From Marinobacter nanhaiticus D15-8W (GTDB lineage: Bacteria; Pseudomonadota; Gammaproteobacteria; Pseudomonadales; Oleiphilaceae): 64,000 nt of DNA. Under the pieces are notes generated by a model. It saw only the letters and a program-made list of their open reading frames with translations. It made no database searches and was not told where the DNA came from. The stretch lies in the NCBI RefSeq assembly GCF_036511935.1, contig NZ_AP028878.1, forward strand, positions 1,240,001 to 1,304,000, written 5' to 3'. Made by a program: the position numbers and the translations under genes. This document shows positions 56,176 through 64,000 of this stretch, in pieces. Position 1 is the first letter of the stretch. The number at the start of each line of letters is the position of its first letter.

Positions 56176-56676
56176 ATGCTGCATAAACTGATTGACTGGT
56201 ATGACAAAACCGTCGGAGTGGAGCCCGTGTCGGCCCATTGCGACATTCCGTGCAAGATCTATGACCCGTCGGCAGCACAGATTGCCGCCCTGAGTGTGCT
56301 GCGGTTTATGGATTTGATCGCAGACGTCGAAAAAAAGGGAAACCTGTCGGTGGCCGACCAGGCTGAGCTGGTTCGCCTGACCCTGCAAAAGGAAGAGCAT
56401 GCGGAGATCGCCAAGCACGAGATTCGGGTGATCTGGGGCGATTACATCAAGCAGCCACACATCGACAAGTATCCGGATGTCCACAGCCTCGCGCACAGCA
56501 TCATGATGGCTGGGTCTGCCTGCAAGCAGGGCCTTGATCGTGCCAACGGCGAGAAGCTGCTGAAGCTGATCAATGAGTTCGCCGAACTGTTCTGGGCCAC
56601 CAAGGATGTCTCGACATTCACGGCAACCTCTCCGTATCCGCCCAATGAAACGGTCGTCTACCCGAAGCTGAACTGA
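56176..56676 (+). CDS. sodN: Nickel superoxide dismutase precursor
   Basis: The 166-residue precursor has a 20-residue leader ending in VSA before the nickel hook HCDIPCKIYDP (residues 21-31). After cleavage His1, Cys2 and Cys6 of the mature enzyme bind Ni; Tyr9 is kept. The usual hook is HCDLPCGVYDP, so Leu4 is Ile and Gly7 is Lys here. The rest is the four-helix bundle of NiSOD. It dismutates superoxide in the cytoplasm. The stop overlaps the start of the maturation protease, and a nickel transporter-like gene follows. Confidence 0.95.
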   Translation: MLHKLIDWYDKTVGVEPVSAHCDIPCKIYDPSAAQIAALSVLRFMDLIADVEKKGNLSVADQAELVRLTLQKEEHAEIAKHEIRVIWGDYIKQPHIDKYPDVHSLAHSIMMAGSACKQGLDRANGEKLLKLINEFAELFWATKDVSTFTATSPYPPNETVVYPKLN

Positions 56677-57071
56677 TGCGCCTGAGACTCTACAAGGTGA
56701 CCGGCCACAGCATGCTCCCGGCCCTTGCGGACGGTGATTTCGTGCTGGCGTTCAGGTGCGCCCGGCAGGCCCTGGAAGCCGGGGACCGGGTGGTTGTCGA
56801 CCACCCCGAGTTCGGGCGGATCATCAAGCGAGTGGACCGTATCCTGCCCGGTGGTGACCTGAATATTTCCGGCGATAACCCTGCCATGAGTACGCACAGC
56901 GAGCGGTTGGGCCAAATTCCTCGCGAAAGGGTCGCGGGCAAGGTGCTCATGGTGATTCGCGGTCCAGGCCTGTCCCGCTTGAATACAGTAATGAACGGGG
57001 CACCCGCGGCCGAGCGCGTGACGACCCAGTGCCCGCAGGATACCAACGCCTCAGGATCAGTACGCCCATAA
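56676..57071 (+). CDS. sodX: NiSOD maturation protease SodX (S26 family)
   Basis: The 131-residue protein is a small signal-peptidase-like serine protease with Ser12 in GHSMLPAL and general base Lys51 in GRIIKRVD, followed by NISGDNPAMSTHS. Such SodX proteins remove the NiSOD leader to expose His1. It has no membrane anchor, consistent with a cytoplasmic substrate. It overlaps sodN by one base (TGATG), which is typical of the pair. The C-terminal ~25 residues are low complexity and variable. Confidence 0.92.
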   Translation: MRLRLYKVTGHSMLPALADGDFVLAFRCARQALEAGDRVVVDHPEFGRIIKRVDRILPGGDLNISGDNPAMSTHSERLGQIPRERVAGKVLMVIRGPGLSRLNTVMNGAPAAERVTTQCPQDTNASGSVRP

Positions 57072-57147
57072 CGCGGTCTCCGGCGTCTGGTCCATTGAAT
57101 CCTGAACGTGTTAATCCCCCCACAATATGGAAAAACGGAGACAGACA

Positions 57148-57720
57148 ATGACTCGCAGCACCAAGATCTTTTTGACTATCGGCCTGATGTTGACGGCCAC
57201 GACTGCAGCCGCGCACCCCGGACATGCTGAGGGTGGCTTTACCAGCGGTCTGCTGCATCCCCTCATGGGGCTTGACCATTTGCTGGCCATGGCCGCCGTA
57301 GGCTTATGGAGTATGCGGCAATCCACTTTCATGAAACGCGGCACACCGCTGTTCGTGGTTGGTGGCATGCTGCTCGGGGCAGGCCTTGCCTGGGGCGGGC
57401 TGGCGCTACCGGGTGTTGAAACTGGCATCACGCTTTCCGTGTTGTTGGCCGGCGTACTGCTGGCGACCCTTGTGAAATTGCCATTGGCGGTAGGTGCATC
57501 ACTTGTGGTCGTCTTCATGGTATTCCATGGTTTTGCCCACGGCACCGAAATGCCGGCCGGTGCGACCCTGGCGGCCTATATGGCGGGGTTCTCCATGGCC
57601 ACCTTGGCCATCACCTTCGCCGGTGCCGGCCTGGGTGCACTGCTTATGAAGACCGATAGCCGCGTCACTCGTGGTATAGGAGCGGCCATTGTGGCCTCCG
57701 GAGCCTTCCTTGCGTCCTGA
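57148..57720 (+). CDS. hupE: HupE/UreJ-family nickel transporter
   Basis: The start at ATG 57148 (CGGAG upstream) gives 190 residues with a Sec signal peptide ending AAA|HPGHA. The mature N-terminus then has the HPGH…HPLMGLDHLLAM metal-binding motif and about six membrane helices, with FHGFAHGTEMP further on. HupE/UreJ proteins carry nickel for hydrogenase or urease. Here the context (sodN, sodX 76 bp upstream) suggests supply of nickel for the superoxide dismutase. Confidence 0.9.
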   Translation: MTRSTKIFLTIGLMLTATTAAAHPGHAEGGFTSGLLHPLMGLDHLLAMAAVGLWSMRQSTFMKRGTPLFVVGGMLLGAGLAWGGLALPGVETGITLSVLLAGVLLATLVKLPLAVGASLVVVFMVFHGFAHGTEMPAGATLAAYMAGFSMATLAITFAGAGLGALLMKTDSRVTRGIGAAIVASGAFLAS

Positions 57721-57789
57721 CTGACATCAGGCGGTAGTCAGCAAAACGGTTAGTAAAAGTCGCATAGTCGGCGGGATAGACAGTAAAAC

Positions 57790-57822
57790 GAGAAGGGCCG
57801 CACTTCCGATGCGGCCCTTCTC
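57790..57822 (+). terminator. Terminator hairpin after hupE
   Basis: A 13-bp perfect stem (GAGAAGGGCCGCA/TGCGGCCCTTCTC) with a 7-nt loop lies 70 bp after the hupE stop. The T-run is poor. Confidence 0.6.
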
Positions 57823-58239
57823 GTCGACCGATTAGTGCTCCTGTTTTCAATTAGTTACAAAGTTAATCCGGACTTTCAACAGCACCTCGGTTAGGGTTCC
57901 AAGTAATAACGTCGAATAACAAACAATTTCAATGGAAATCATTCGCTGGAGTTGTTCGCGCCGGTTCGCAAAATCTAGTAAAACCTTCCGGCGCCTTGTT
58001 CTATGTTATTCCTGGTTCGCTTGACCCTTCAGTAATTTGATACACGGTCCGCGCGGATTGGCTGTTTGTGGTGTCAGCCAATCAGGATCTGGGATAGCCC
58101 AGGCTTCGGAACTGGTTCAAGACGTCCGTGGCGTACGGTTTGCTTGGCTGCGCCGGAGCACTGGATGTGAATGAACCGCGATGTCGGCAGGGATAGCCGA
58201 GGACGACACTGCCAATAGGAATCATGATGTTTTGGGTGA
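57823..58239. other. Intergenic region, nothing recognised
   Basis: About 415 bp lie between the hupE terminator and the Sel1 lipoprotein gene. It should hold the promoter of the downstream two-gene operon. No RNA gene, repeat or operator was identified. Confidence 0.35.
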
Positions 58240-59145
58240 ATGATGATGTACCGATGGCTTGTCATGTTTGTGGGCGTGATCCTGATCTCGGGCTGTGCGA
58301 GTCTGAAGGACCAGGATTTCCTGGCGTCGTCCTCTGATTTCTTTGATCGGGCCGGCAAGGCGTTGGGCAAGATTGGCGAACCCACTGCCAAGATAGCGCG
58401 CGACGCCGAAGTCCAGACGTTGTTCGACCAATCCTATATCGATCCCCTGACCAAATACCTGAAACAGCACGATGGTGATGCCTCCCGCGCCGAGCAGTTG
58501 GCACAGGTGCGCGACGAGCGCGAACGACGCTGCAGCGTCATCGCCAAACGTTATGCAGCGAGGCCGCTGACGCGCGAGCAGGTGGCGCGTTATCGGGCCG
58601 GGTACAGTCTCTCTTGCCCGGAGGACGTCGAGGCTTTCGCGCTAAGATATGAAGAAAAACGCCGGCAGGAGCAGAATGAGGTGCGCCTCGCCGAGGCGGA
58701 GGATAAAGGGGCTGAAGACGAAGAAGATCTGGCGAAGGAGGACATGGCTGCCGAAAGTGCTGCCGCCGGATCGGTACCGTCGGCTGTATCCCAGGAGCTC
58801 AATGATTGCTTCCTGCTGACGGCGATCCGCAATTTCAGCGATGCCCTGGAGGCCTGCCGCACGCCAGCGGAGAACGGTAATGTCAGGGCTCAGACCAATA
58901 TGGCGACCATCGCCTACGCTCTGCAGCACTATGATCAAGCACTCGATTGGGCGAAACGAGCGGCGCCGGAATCCGGCAATGCGGCCAACCTGATCGGACG
59001 GATGTACGCCGAGGGGCAGGGGGTTGCGGCGGACCAGCAGGTCGCCCGCCAATGGTTCCAGCAAGCCGCGAGTCTCGGCCATGCCGGCGCACAGGCCACG
59101 CTCGACAGCAACGTAAAGGTTAGCGCCGGCAATGAAGTCCGGTAA
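58240..59145 (+). CDS. Lipoprotein with Sel1/TPR-like repeats
   Basis: The 301-residue protein begins with a lipoprotein signal (VGVILISGCAS, lipidated Cys near 19). A Cys-containing helical middle is followed by a Glu/Ala/Asp-rich coiled region (about 135-185) and a C-terminal Sel1-type repeat pair (NVRAQTNMATIAYALQHYDQ, RMYAEGQGVAADQQVARQWF). Sel1 repeats mediate protein contacts, often in envelope signalling. It overlaps the next gene by 14 bp, so it probably works with that sensor. Any of three Met codons could be the start. Confidence 0.8.
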   Translation: MMMYRWLVMFVGVILISGCASLKDQDFLASSSDFFDRAGKALGKIGEPTAKIARDAEVQTLFDQSYIDPLTKYLKQHDGDASRAEQLAQVRDERERRCSVIAKRYAARPLTREQVARYRAGYSLSCPEDVEAFALRYEEKRRQEQNEVRLAEAEDKGAEDEEDLAKEDMAAESAAAGSVPSAVSQELNDCFLLTAIRNFSDALEACRTPAENGNVRAQTNMATIAYALQHYDQALDWAKRAAPESGNAANLIGRMYAEGQGVAADQQVARQWFQQAASLGHAGAQATLDSNVKVSAGNEVR

Positions 59146-61588
59146 ATTCCTCCTGCAACGCCTGCGATTGCGTCAGGGGCCCCAGTTACCTTTCTGGGGC
59201 ACCAACTACGCCATGCATTCCATTATGTGGCTGCTGCTCCTGCTGACGGTGCTGTTCTTTGCCGGCATGTTGTTGCTTTCCCATCTGAACCTCAGCTATT
59301 CCCAGCAGGCGATGTACGAGTTGCGGCGCCAGCAGATCAAGGACGTGTTCTTCGCCAGTCTGACGCGGATCGACGCCCGCCAGATCGAGTTGGAACGGCA
59401 CATTTCCACCCTCGCCATTATCGGCGAAACCTTCTATCGGCTTTCCCGGGATGGCGAGGACGAACCCTCCAGCCGCGAGGCGCTACGGGCCCAACTGGAG
59501 ACCACGCTTGGCGAACACCTGCGCGACTTCGAAGGGGTCTCAGGCGCTGGCATCTGGTTCCAGCCGGGCATCCTGGCTGAGCGGGGTCAGGCGTATTCCC
59601 CTTATCTCGTGCAGACAGATAACGCACTTATTGCCCGCCCGGCCGGCGGAGCGACCCGGGCCCAGGGATTTCGGGCGGAACGCTGGTTCGACCTGACCCT
59701 GGGCAAGGGGTGGATACCGGACCCGCAGCAACCGGGGCAGCTTTACTGGTCACCGGTGTATTTTGACCTGGCCACCCAGCGGGCCATGCTCACCCTGGCC
59801 CGACCCATGTACAGCGAAGAAGGCAAACTGATCGGTGTGGTGACCACGGACTGGACCTCGGACCAGATCGTGGACCTGGTCAGCCATGTGGCGGTCACCG
59901 ATAACAGCTTCGCCTTCCTCAACGATAGTAATAACCGCAACCTGTCCAGCCTGAGCAACAATACCGATCCGCGGCTGGAACAGAAGATCATCGATGCCAT
60001 CCTCGCTGAGGAACTGTCTGCGGGCGGCGAGGATTCGCCCGCCTCGATTTCAAGGTCAGAGACTCAGGGGCAGCGTCTGCAAACCCGGGCGATCGAAGTC
60101 GAGGGGCGTATATACGAACTCTATTATGCCTCGACACCAGCGGGAATGGTTTACGGTGCCGGTGTACCGAGGGACGAGATCGACCAGGTGCTCCTGCCCA
60201 TGCGCGATGCCAACTACCGTATCCTGCTGGGGACCGGGTCGGTGTTGCTCATCCTCAGCCTTTACCTGCTGTACCGCATTATCCAGTTGATGCGGGAGTT
60301 GCAGACTTCGTATACGGATTCCTTGACGGGGCTGCCCAACCGGTCGCGCCTGCTCAAGGATGCCGGCGATCGCGATGGCGCCTGCCTGATTATCCTCAAC
60401 CTGGATCGTTTCAAGGAAATCAACAGCCTGTTCGGCAACGATTGTGGCGACCATGTCCTGCTGGCGCTGGCCCGCAGGATCAAGCGTTATATCCGTTCCC
60501 AGGCGGATACGGTGGGTGCAAGGCTGCAGCTCTACCGACTGGCCAGTGACGAATTCGCCGTTCTCGGTCCGGCGATCACCGAAACACGGGCCAGGGATTT
60601 TGCCGCGGGGCTGACCGAGTTCCTGCGTCGGGAGCAGGTTTTCTGGCAACAGCAGTCCCTGAGTCTGGATGCCAGTGCCGGTATTGCCTTCCAGTCTGCC
60701 GGGGGAAAGGACCAGGTCCCGGACCAGCTGTTGAGTCAGGCGACCATTGCGGTCCAGCAGGCCCGGGAGCAGATGCGCCACTACCTGTTCTATGATCAGA
60801 TGCAGAAAGTGGAACAAGGCTACGAGCAGAATCTTTACTGGGCACAGCGTCTCAAGCACGCCCTGGAACACGATCAGTTGCTGCCGCATTTCCAGCCGAT
60901 CTACGACAACCGCCAGCAGCGCATCGTCAAGTATGAATGCCTGGTCAGGATGCAGGACGACGAACACGGCGTAATTGCCGCCGGGCAGTTTATCGGTGTG
61001 GCAAGCAAGTTGCGGCTGAACCGTCAGATTACCCGCCTGATGATCGAGAAGTCGTTCGCCGCCTTCGCCCGTGAGCCCTACGAGTTCGCCATCAACCTGT
61101 CCTATGCCGATATCGTCGACCAGGATATCCTGGCGCTGATCCTCAAACACCTGAAGTCCAGTGATGTGGGGCCACGGGTTATTTTCGAGATCCTCGAATC
61201 CGACGGTATCGAGAACTACGAAGAAGTCTTCCGCTTTATCGAACAGATCAAGCCTTACGGCTGCCAGATTGCTATCGACGACTTCGGTACCGGTTATTCC
61301 AACTTCTCTCACCTGCTCAAGCTGAATATCGACATCATCAAGATCGACGGCAGCCTGATCCGCTATCTCGCCCAGGATCACACAGCCCTCCTGGTCACCA
61401 AGGGCATCGTGCAGTTTGCCCGCAGTCTGGGCATCAAGACGGTGGCGGAGTTCGTGCACAGCGAGGCGGTGCAGGAGAAGGTAAAGTCTCTGGGGATCGA
61501 CTATTCCCAAGGTGAATATTTCAGCATGCCTGGCCCGAACCTGATGCGTCAGCCGGTGGAGCTAAAGCCGGTTCGCAGTAAGAGCTGA
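59132..61588 (+). CDS. Membrane sensor with degenerate GGDEF and EAL domains
   Basis: The 818-residue protein has a membrane helix (about 29-50), a large periplasmic Cache-like sensor (about 60-355; WFDLTLGKGWIPDPQQPGQLYWSPVYFD, MYSEEGKLIGVVTTDW) and a second membrane helix (about 365-390). GGDEF (about 395-545) is altered to ASDEF, so cyclase activity is doubtful. The EAL domain (about 570-800) has the YECLVRM form of the motif together with EILESD, DDFGTGYSN and KIDGS, which still permits c-di-GMP hydrolysis. The Cache ligand is unknown. It overlaps a lipoprotein gene that may be its envelope partner. Confidence 0.88.
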   Translation: MKSGKFLLQRLRLRQGPQLPFWGTNYAMHSIMWLLLLLTVLFFAGMLLLSHLNLSYSQQAMYELRRQQIKDVFFASLTRIDARQIELERHISTLAIIGETFYRLSRDGEDEPSSREALRAQLETTLGEHLRDFEGVSGAGIWFQPGILAERGQAYSPYLVQTDNALIARPAGGATRAQGFRAERWFDLTLGKGWIPDPQQPGQLYWSPVYFDLATQRAMLTLARPMYSEEGKLIGVVTTDWTSDQIVDLVSHVAVTDNSFAFLNDSNNRNLSSLSNNTDPRLEQKIIDAILAEELSAGGEDSPASISRSETQGQRLQTRAIEVEGRIYELYYASTPAGMVYGAGVPRDEIDQVLLPMRDANYRILLGTGSVLLILSLYLLYRIIQLMRELQTSYTDSLTGLPNRSRLLKDAGDRDGACLIILNLDRFKEINSLFGNDCGDHVLLALARRIKRYIRSQADTVGARLQLYRLASDEFAVLGPAITETRARDFAAGLTEFLRREQVFWQQQSLSLDASAGIAFQSAGGKDQVPDQLLSQATIAVQQAREQMRHYLFYDQMQKVEQGYEQNLYWAQRLKHALEHDQLLPHFQPIYDNRQQRIVKYECLVRMQDDEHGVIAAGQFIGVASKLRLNRQITRLMIEKSFAAFAREPYEFAINLSYADIVDQDILALILKHLKSSDVGPRVIFEILESDGIENYEEVFRFIEQIKPYGCQIAIDDFGTGYSNFSHLLKLNIDIIKIDGSLIRYLAQDHTALLVTKGIVQFARSLGIKTVAEFVHSEAVQEKVKSLGIDYSQGEYFSMPGPNLMRQPVELKPVRSKS

Positions 61589-61724
61589 ATGTGCAGCCCC
61601 CTCGGATAGGGCTGGGGCGATAGGTCAGACTGCGAACCAACTGTGCTGGTCTGTTGTGCTCCATCTGTTTCGTTGTCCCGCTTGCGAGCTATGGTAGTGT
61701 TTCCGCTTTGCCCGCGAGACTCGC

Positions 61725-62639
61725 ATGTCCACCTCAACGTCTGTCAGTGCGCCGGAGATCACCAAAGGCGTTACCTACGGTTTGGCTGCCTACACCATGT
61801 GGGGCTGCTTCCCGCTGTTCTTTGCCCTGTTCCAGGGTGTGCCGGCTTACGAGGTGCTCATTCACCGGATTATCTGGTCCAGCATCTTCCTGGCCGTGGT
61901 CATTTCCGTGCTGCGGCGATGGCCACCGGTGAAACTGGCGCTGGCCCAGCCACGTAAGCTCTGGCGGGTGCTGGGCTGCGCGGTGCTGATTGCCACCAAT
62001 TGGGGCATTTATATCTATGCGGTGGAAACCCACCACGTATTGCAGGCCAGCCTGGGCTATTTCCTCACCCCACTGGTCAATGTCGCCCTGGGAATGCTGG
62101 TGCTACGGGAGGAGATGGCGCGCCTGCAGGGCGTGGCGGTAACGCTGGCTGGGGTTGCGATCCTGATCCAGTTGGCCCTGATCGGCAGTCTGCCATGGAT
62201 TTCCCTGGTGCTGGCGATGACCTTCGGAACCTACGGTCTGTTGCGCAAACAGGTGGAGTTGGACGGGCTATCCGGACTCTTCGTTGAGACGCTACTGTTG
62301 CTGCCGATCGGACTGCTGGCCCTGGGCTGGCTAAGTTCCAAAGGGGCGTCCCATTTTGCTGTGGACACCCCTGCCACGCTGCTGCTGATTGCCAGTGGCA
62401 TCATCACCGCCTTACCGTTGCTGGCGTTCGCCGGCGCTGCACGGCGTTTGCGTCTCTCCACGGTCGGCTTTCTGATGTACATCAACCCGACCCTGCAGTT
62501 CTTCATCGCACTCTTCATCTTCGGCGAGCCACTGAGCCAGACCCAACTGGCCAGCTTCGCGCTGATCTGGACGGCACTCGTGCTTTACTCCTGGTCGTCC
62601 TGGCGCTCCCGGCCCGCCGCCGTTCCGGCAGCCCGTTGA
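61725..62639 (+). CDS. rarD: RarD-type EamA-family membrane transporter
   Basis: The 304-residue protein has ten membrane helices in two EamA halves. The segments GLAAYTMWGCFPLFFALFQ, ATNWGIYIYAVETHHVLQASLGYFLTPLVN and FLMYINPTLQFFIALFIFGEPL are characteristic of RarD. RarD was named for chloramphenicol sensitivity; its physiological substrate is not settled. It is a single gene on the plus strand. Confidence 0.9.
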   Translation: MSTSTSVSAPEITKGVTYGLAAYTMWGCFPLFFALFQGVPAYEVLIHRIIWSSIFLAVVISVLRRWPPVKLALAQPRKLWRVLGCAVLIATNWGIYIYAVETHHVLQASLGYFLTPLVNVALGMLVLREEMARLQGVAVTLAGVAILIQLALIGSLPWISLVLAMTFGTYGLLRKQVELDGLSGLFVETLLLLPIGLLALGWLSSKGASHFAVDTPATLLLIASGIITALPLLAFAGAARRLRLSTVGFLMYINPTLQFFIALFIFGEPLSQTQLASFALIWTALVLYSWSSWRSRPAAVPAAR

Positions 62640-62744
62640 ACCTGCTGGCGGCTTTACTGTCTTGTTCCTTGAACGAGCCCGAGCGGGCCGTCCGGTGTGA
62701 GAGATCAATAAGGCAAAGATCGGCCAAAAAAAGGGAGAAATGAC

Positions 62745-63275
62745 GTGCAACTGGGAGATACGAGTGAACGCTATGGCACGGTGAGTCGGTGGTTGCATTG
62801 GGGAATGGCACTGCTCTTCCTCTGGCAGTTCCTTTCCGCTTCGGCACACGCCTTTCTCGACGATACGCCGGTAGAGGCATTCTTCTGGGCCACCCACAAG
62901 CCGCTGGGCCTGTTACTGCTGATCCTGGTTGCGATACGAGGAATCTGGGCGCTGGCCAACATCAGCCGCAGACCGCACTCGGTCAGCACGCCTGCGAAGC
63001 TGGGGCATATCGCGCTTTACCTGCTGATGGTCGTCATTCCGGCCCTGGCCCTGTTGCGACAGTATGGCTCGGGGCGGGCGTTCGAACCCTTCGGCCTGCC
63101 TTTGATGCCGGGCTTCTCCGGTGAAGAAATCGGCTGGATGGTGATGCCGGCCAACCTGCTCCACGGCTTCCTAGGCTGGACCTTGCTGGCCCTGGTCGTC
63201 GGTCACATCGTTATGGCCTGGGTGCATCGACGTAAGCCGGGCCATGTGGATGTATTCCCGCGGATGATCCGCTAA
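62745..63275 (+). CDS. Cytochrome b561-type di-heme membrane protein
   Basis: A GTG start at 62745, with GGGAG eight bases upstream, gives 176 residues and four membrane helices. Likely heme ligands are His in SRWLHWGMAL, THKPLGLLLL, NLLHGFLGW and ALVVGHIVMAW. This is the bacterial YodB/CybB-type cytochrome b561, which passes electrons from quinol, and in E. coli CybB to superoxide-derived pathways. The partner is unknown. It appears monocistronic. Confidence 0.9.
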   Translation: MQLGDTSERYGTVSRWLHWGMALLFLWQFLSASAHAFLDDTPVEAFFWATHKPLGLLLLILVAIRGIWALANISRRPHSVSTPAKLGHIALYLLMVVIPALALLRQYGSGRAFEPFGLPLMPGFSGEEIGWMVMPANLLHGFLGWTLLALVVGHIVMAWVHRRKPGHVDVFPRMIR

Positions 63276-63555
63276 TCAAGCCTGGAACAAAAAAAGGTTC
63301 ATTGCGGATTAGCGTGACAAGGGGCCGGGAGTCTAAGGCCGTGGGCACCTTCGGCGCCTCAGAAGCTGAAGCATCTGCTACATGCTCGAGTTATCTGGAA
63401 AATGCAGCCGGCGCTTCTGAGGGTGTTGCAAAACTACTGCGCTCGAGCATACGGCGATTGGAAATCGACTCGTGCATGAGTCCGATCAAAATACTCATTT
63501 ACTATCTGTAAGCTGCGCTTTTTCGTCGATTTCCGCTAAAGCGCGATGAACCAAA
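63276..63555. other. Intergenic region, no gene supported
   Basis: About 280 bp lie between the cytochrome stop and a terminator. A plus-strand frame at 63302-63511 has no recognisable protein character. Confidence 0.35.
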
Positions 63556-63587
63556 AAAAGCCCGGCGTGATGCCGGGCTTTTCTTTT
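63556..63587. terminator. Strong bidirectional intrinsic terminator
   Basis: An 11-bp perfect stem (AAAAGCCCGGC/GCCGGGCTTTT) with a 5-nt loop is flanked by an A-run and a T-rich tail. It serves the minus-strand genes at the right end and possibly the cytochrome gene. Confidence 0.88.
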
Positions 63588-63633
63588 TCATGTCATGCGC
63601 GCATAGGCAGAACACGTTCACCGTGGCGCGGTG

Positions 63634-63831
63634 TTAGGAAACCCTGAAACCGGGGTTGCGCTTGCGCAGCGCCGCAATGACCTTTTCTTTGGGCGTGGAG
63701 CTATCGAAGGCGGTCGGCAGGCGATCGCTACCGAACAACTCGATGAGCTCAGAGGTATGGGGGCCGCTATGTTGGGCCATCCAAAGACCTTTGCCAGGTT
63801 TGATCTGGATACTGGATTGGTCCGTTTCCAA
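63634..63831 (-). CDS. Small hypothetical protein (65 aa)
   Basis: A TTG start at 63831, with AGGAGG four bases upstream, gives a 65-residue soluble protein with a mixed N-terminus and a C-terminal helix rich in Lys/Arg (PKEKVIAALRKRNPGFRVS). It starts 9 bp after the stop of the upstream membrane gene and ends 47 bp before the strong terminator, so it is the last gene of that operon. No family is recognised. Confidence 0.6.
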   Translation of the reverse strand: METDQSSIQIKPGKGLWMAQHSGPHTSELIELFGSDRLPTAFDSSTPKEKVIAALRKRNPGFRVS

Positions 63832-63840
63832 GTGACCTCC

Positions 63841-64000
63841 TCAGTTGTCGTTATGGGCCAGGTGGCTGATTGTCCAGGCAATGCTCGCCAGCAGATAAAC
63901 AATGCTGGTTGGCGCCAGCCACAGCTTGTGTGCGTAGGAAAGGGTCAGTCCGTTGGACCGAGCCAGTTCCGGGAGCAGGTATTCCAGGTTGATCAGAAAT
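63841..64000 (-). CDS. C-terminal end of a membrane protein (cut by window edge)
   Basis: The frame is open from the right edge to TGA at 63841-63843. The visible ~52 residues end in a hydrophobic helix (WLAPTSIVYLLASIAWTISH) and a short hydrophilic tail (LAHNDN). It is evidently the end of a membrane protein. The small gene downstream follows directly. Its identity cannot be told from this piece. Confidence 0.55.
   Translation of the reverse strand, partial: FLINLEYLLPELARSNGLTLSYAHKLWLAPTSIVYLLASIAWTISHLAHNDN

Noticed and set aside
55674..56255. A minus-strand frame of 193 residues before sodN
   Set aside because: It overlaps the start of the certain sodN gene, crosses an AT-rich block and a hairpin, and has no recognisable domain.
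60056..61510. A 484-residue minus-strand frame
   Set aside because: It lies antisense to the EAL domain of the sensor gene and shows no protein family pattern.
1..64000. CRISPR array, prophage, integron or tRNA-linked island
   Set aside because: No spaced direct repeats, phage structural genes, integrase or tRNA gene were seen anywhere in the window.

Overview
The window is one stretch of a GC-rich (roughly 60%) gammaproteobacterial chromosome. The gene set points to a marine or halotolerant bacterium of the Marinobacter/Pseudomonas type: a stand-alone ectoine synthase gene, a PETase-like polyester hydrolase, a large-class NAD-glutamate dehydrogenase, PutA, nickel superoxide dismutase, a bacteriophytochrome and a family 1 encapsulin. 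Genus assignment is inference. I saw no rRNA, tRNA, CRISPR array, prophage or intact insertion sequence. The only mobile-type sequence is a 179-bp MITE-like inverted-repeat element.

Layout. 1-10 kb: the end of a LysR regulator, a YdeP-type molybdopterin oxidoreductase, a Tat-exported PhoX-like lipoprotein, then a minus-strand cluster of lipase foldase, AraC regulator and PETase-family hydrolase. 10-16 kb: EfpL, a GabD-like dehydrogenase and an aaeXAB-like efflux operon. 15.7-24 kb: an amino-acid catabolic block (Lrp regulator, NAD-glutamate dehydrogenase lacking the usual N-terminal third, PutA) that would take proline through glutamate to 2-oxoglutarate. 24-32 kb: an FtsH paralogue, a lactate/malate-type dehydrogenase, a lytic transglycosylase, a nitroreductase, a GAF-EAL protein and an MDR dehydrogenase. 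32-40 kb: a Crp-type regulator, a heme oxygenase plus bacteriophytochrome-GGDEF-EAL operon, a PRC-barrel protein and a chemoreceptor. 40-47 kb: a formate/nitrite channel overlapping a PP2C-kinase fusion, an Atm1-type ABC exporter, and two tandem near-identical sRNA genes that look like Rsm/Csr sponges. 47-52 kb: a permease, a GH114 glycosidase split by an in-frame amber codon, a lone ectC and an amidase. 52-57.7 kb: an encapsulin operon (encapsulated ferritin, shell, flavin reductase), an AEC permease and a nickel SOD cluster (sodN, sodX, hupE). 58-64 kb: a Sel1-type lipoprotein overlapping a sensor-GGDEF-EAL protein, RarD, cytochrome b561 and two small genes at the right edge.

Common themes are c-di-GMP and post-transcriptional lifestyle control (three EAL proteins plus the putative Rsm RNAs), iron and oxidative stress handling (encapsulin, NiSOD, a diiron MBL protein, Atm1), and use of environmental polymers and organic nitrogen. 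The observations most worth following are the PETase-like enzyme beside a foldase gene, the twin GGA-rich sRNAs, the encapsulin operon with its own reductase, and the amber-interrupted GH114 gene.
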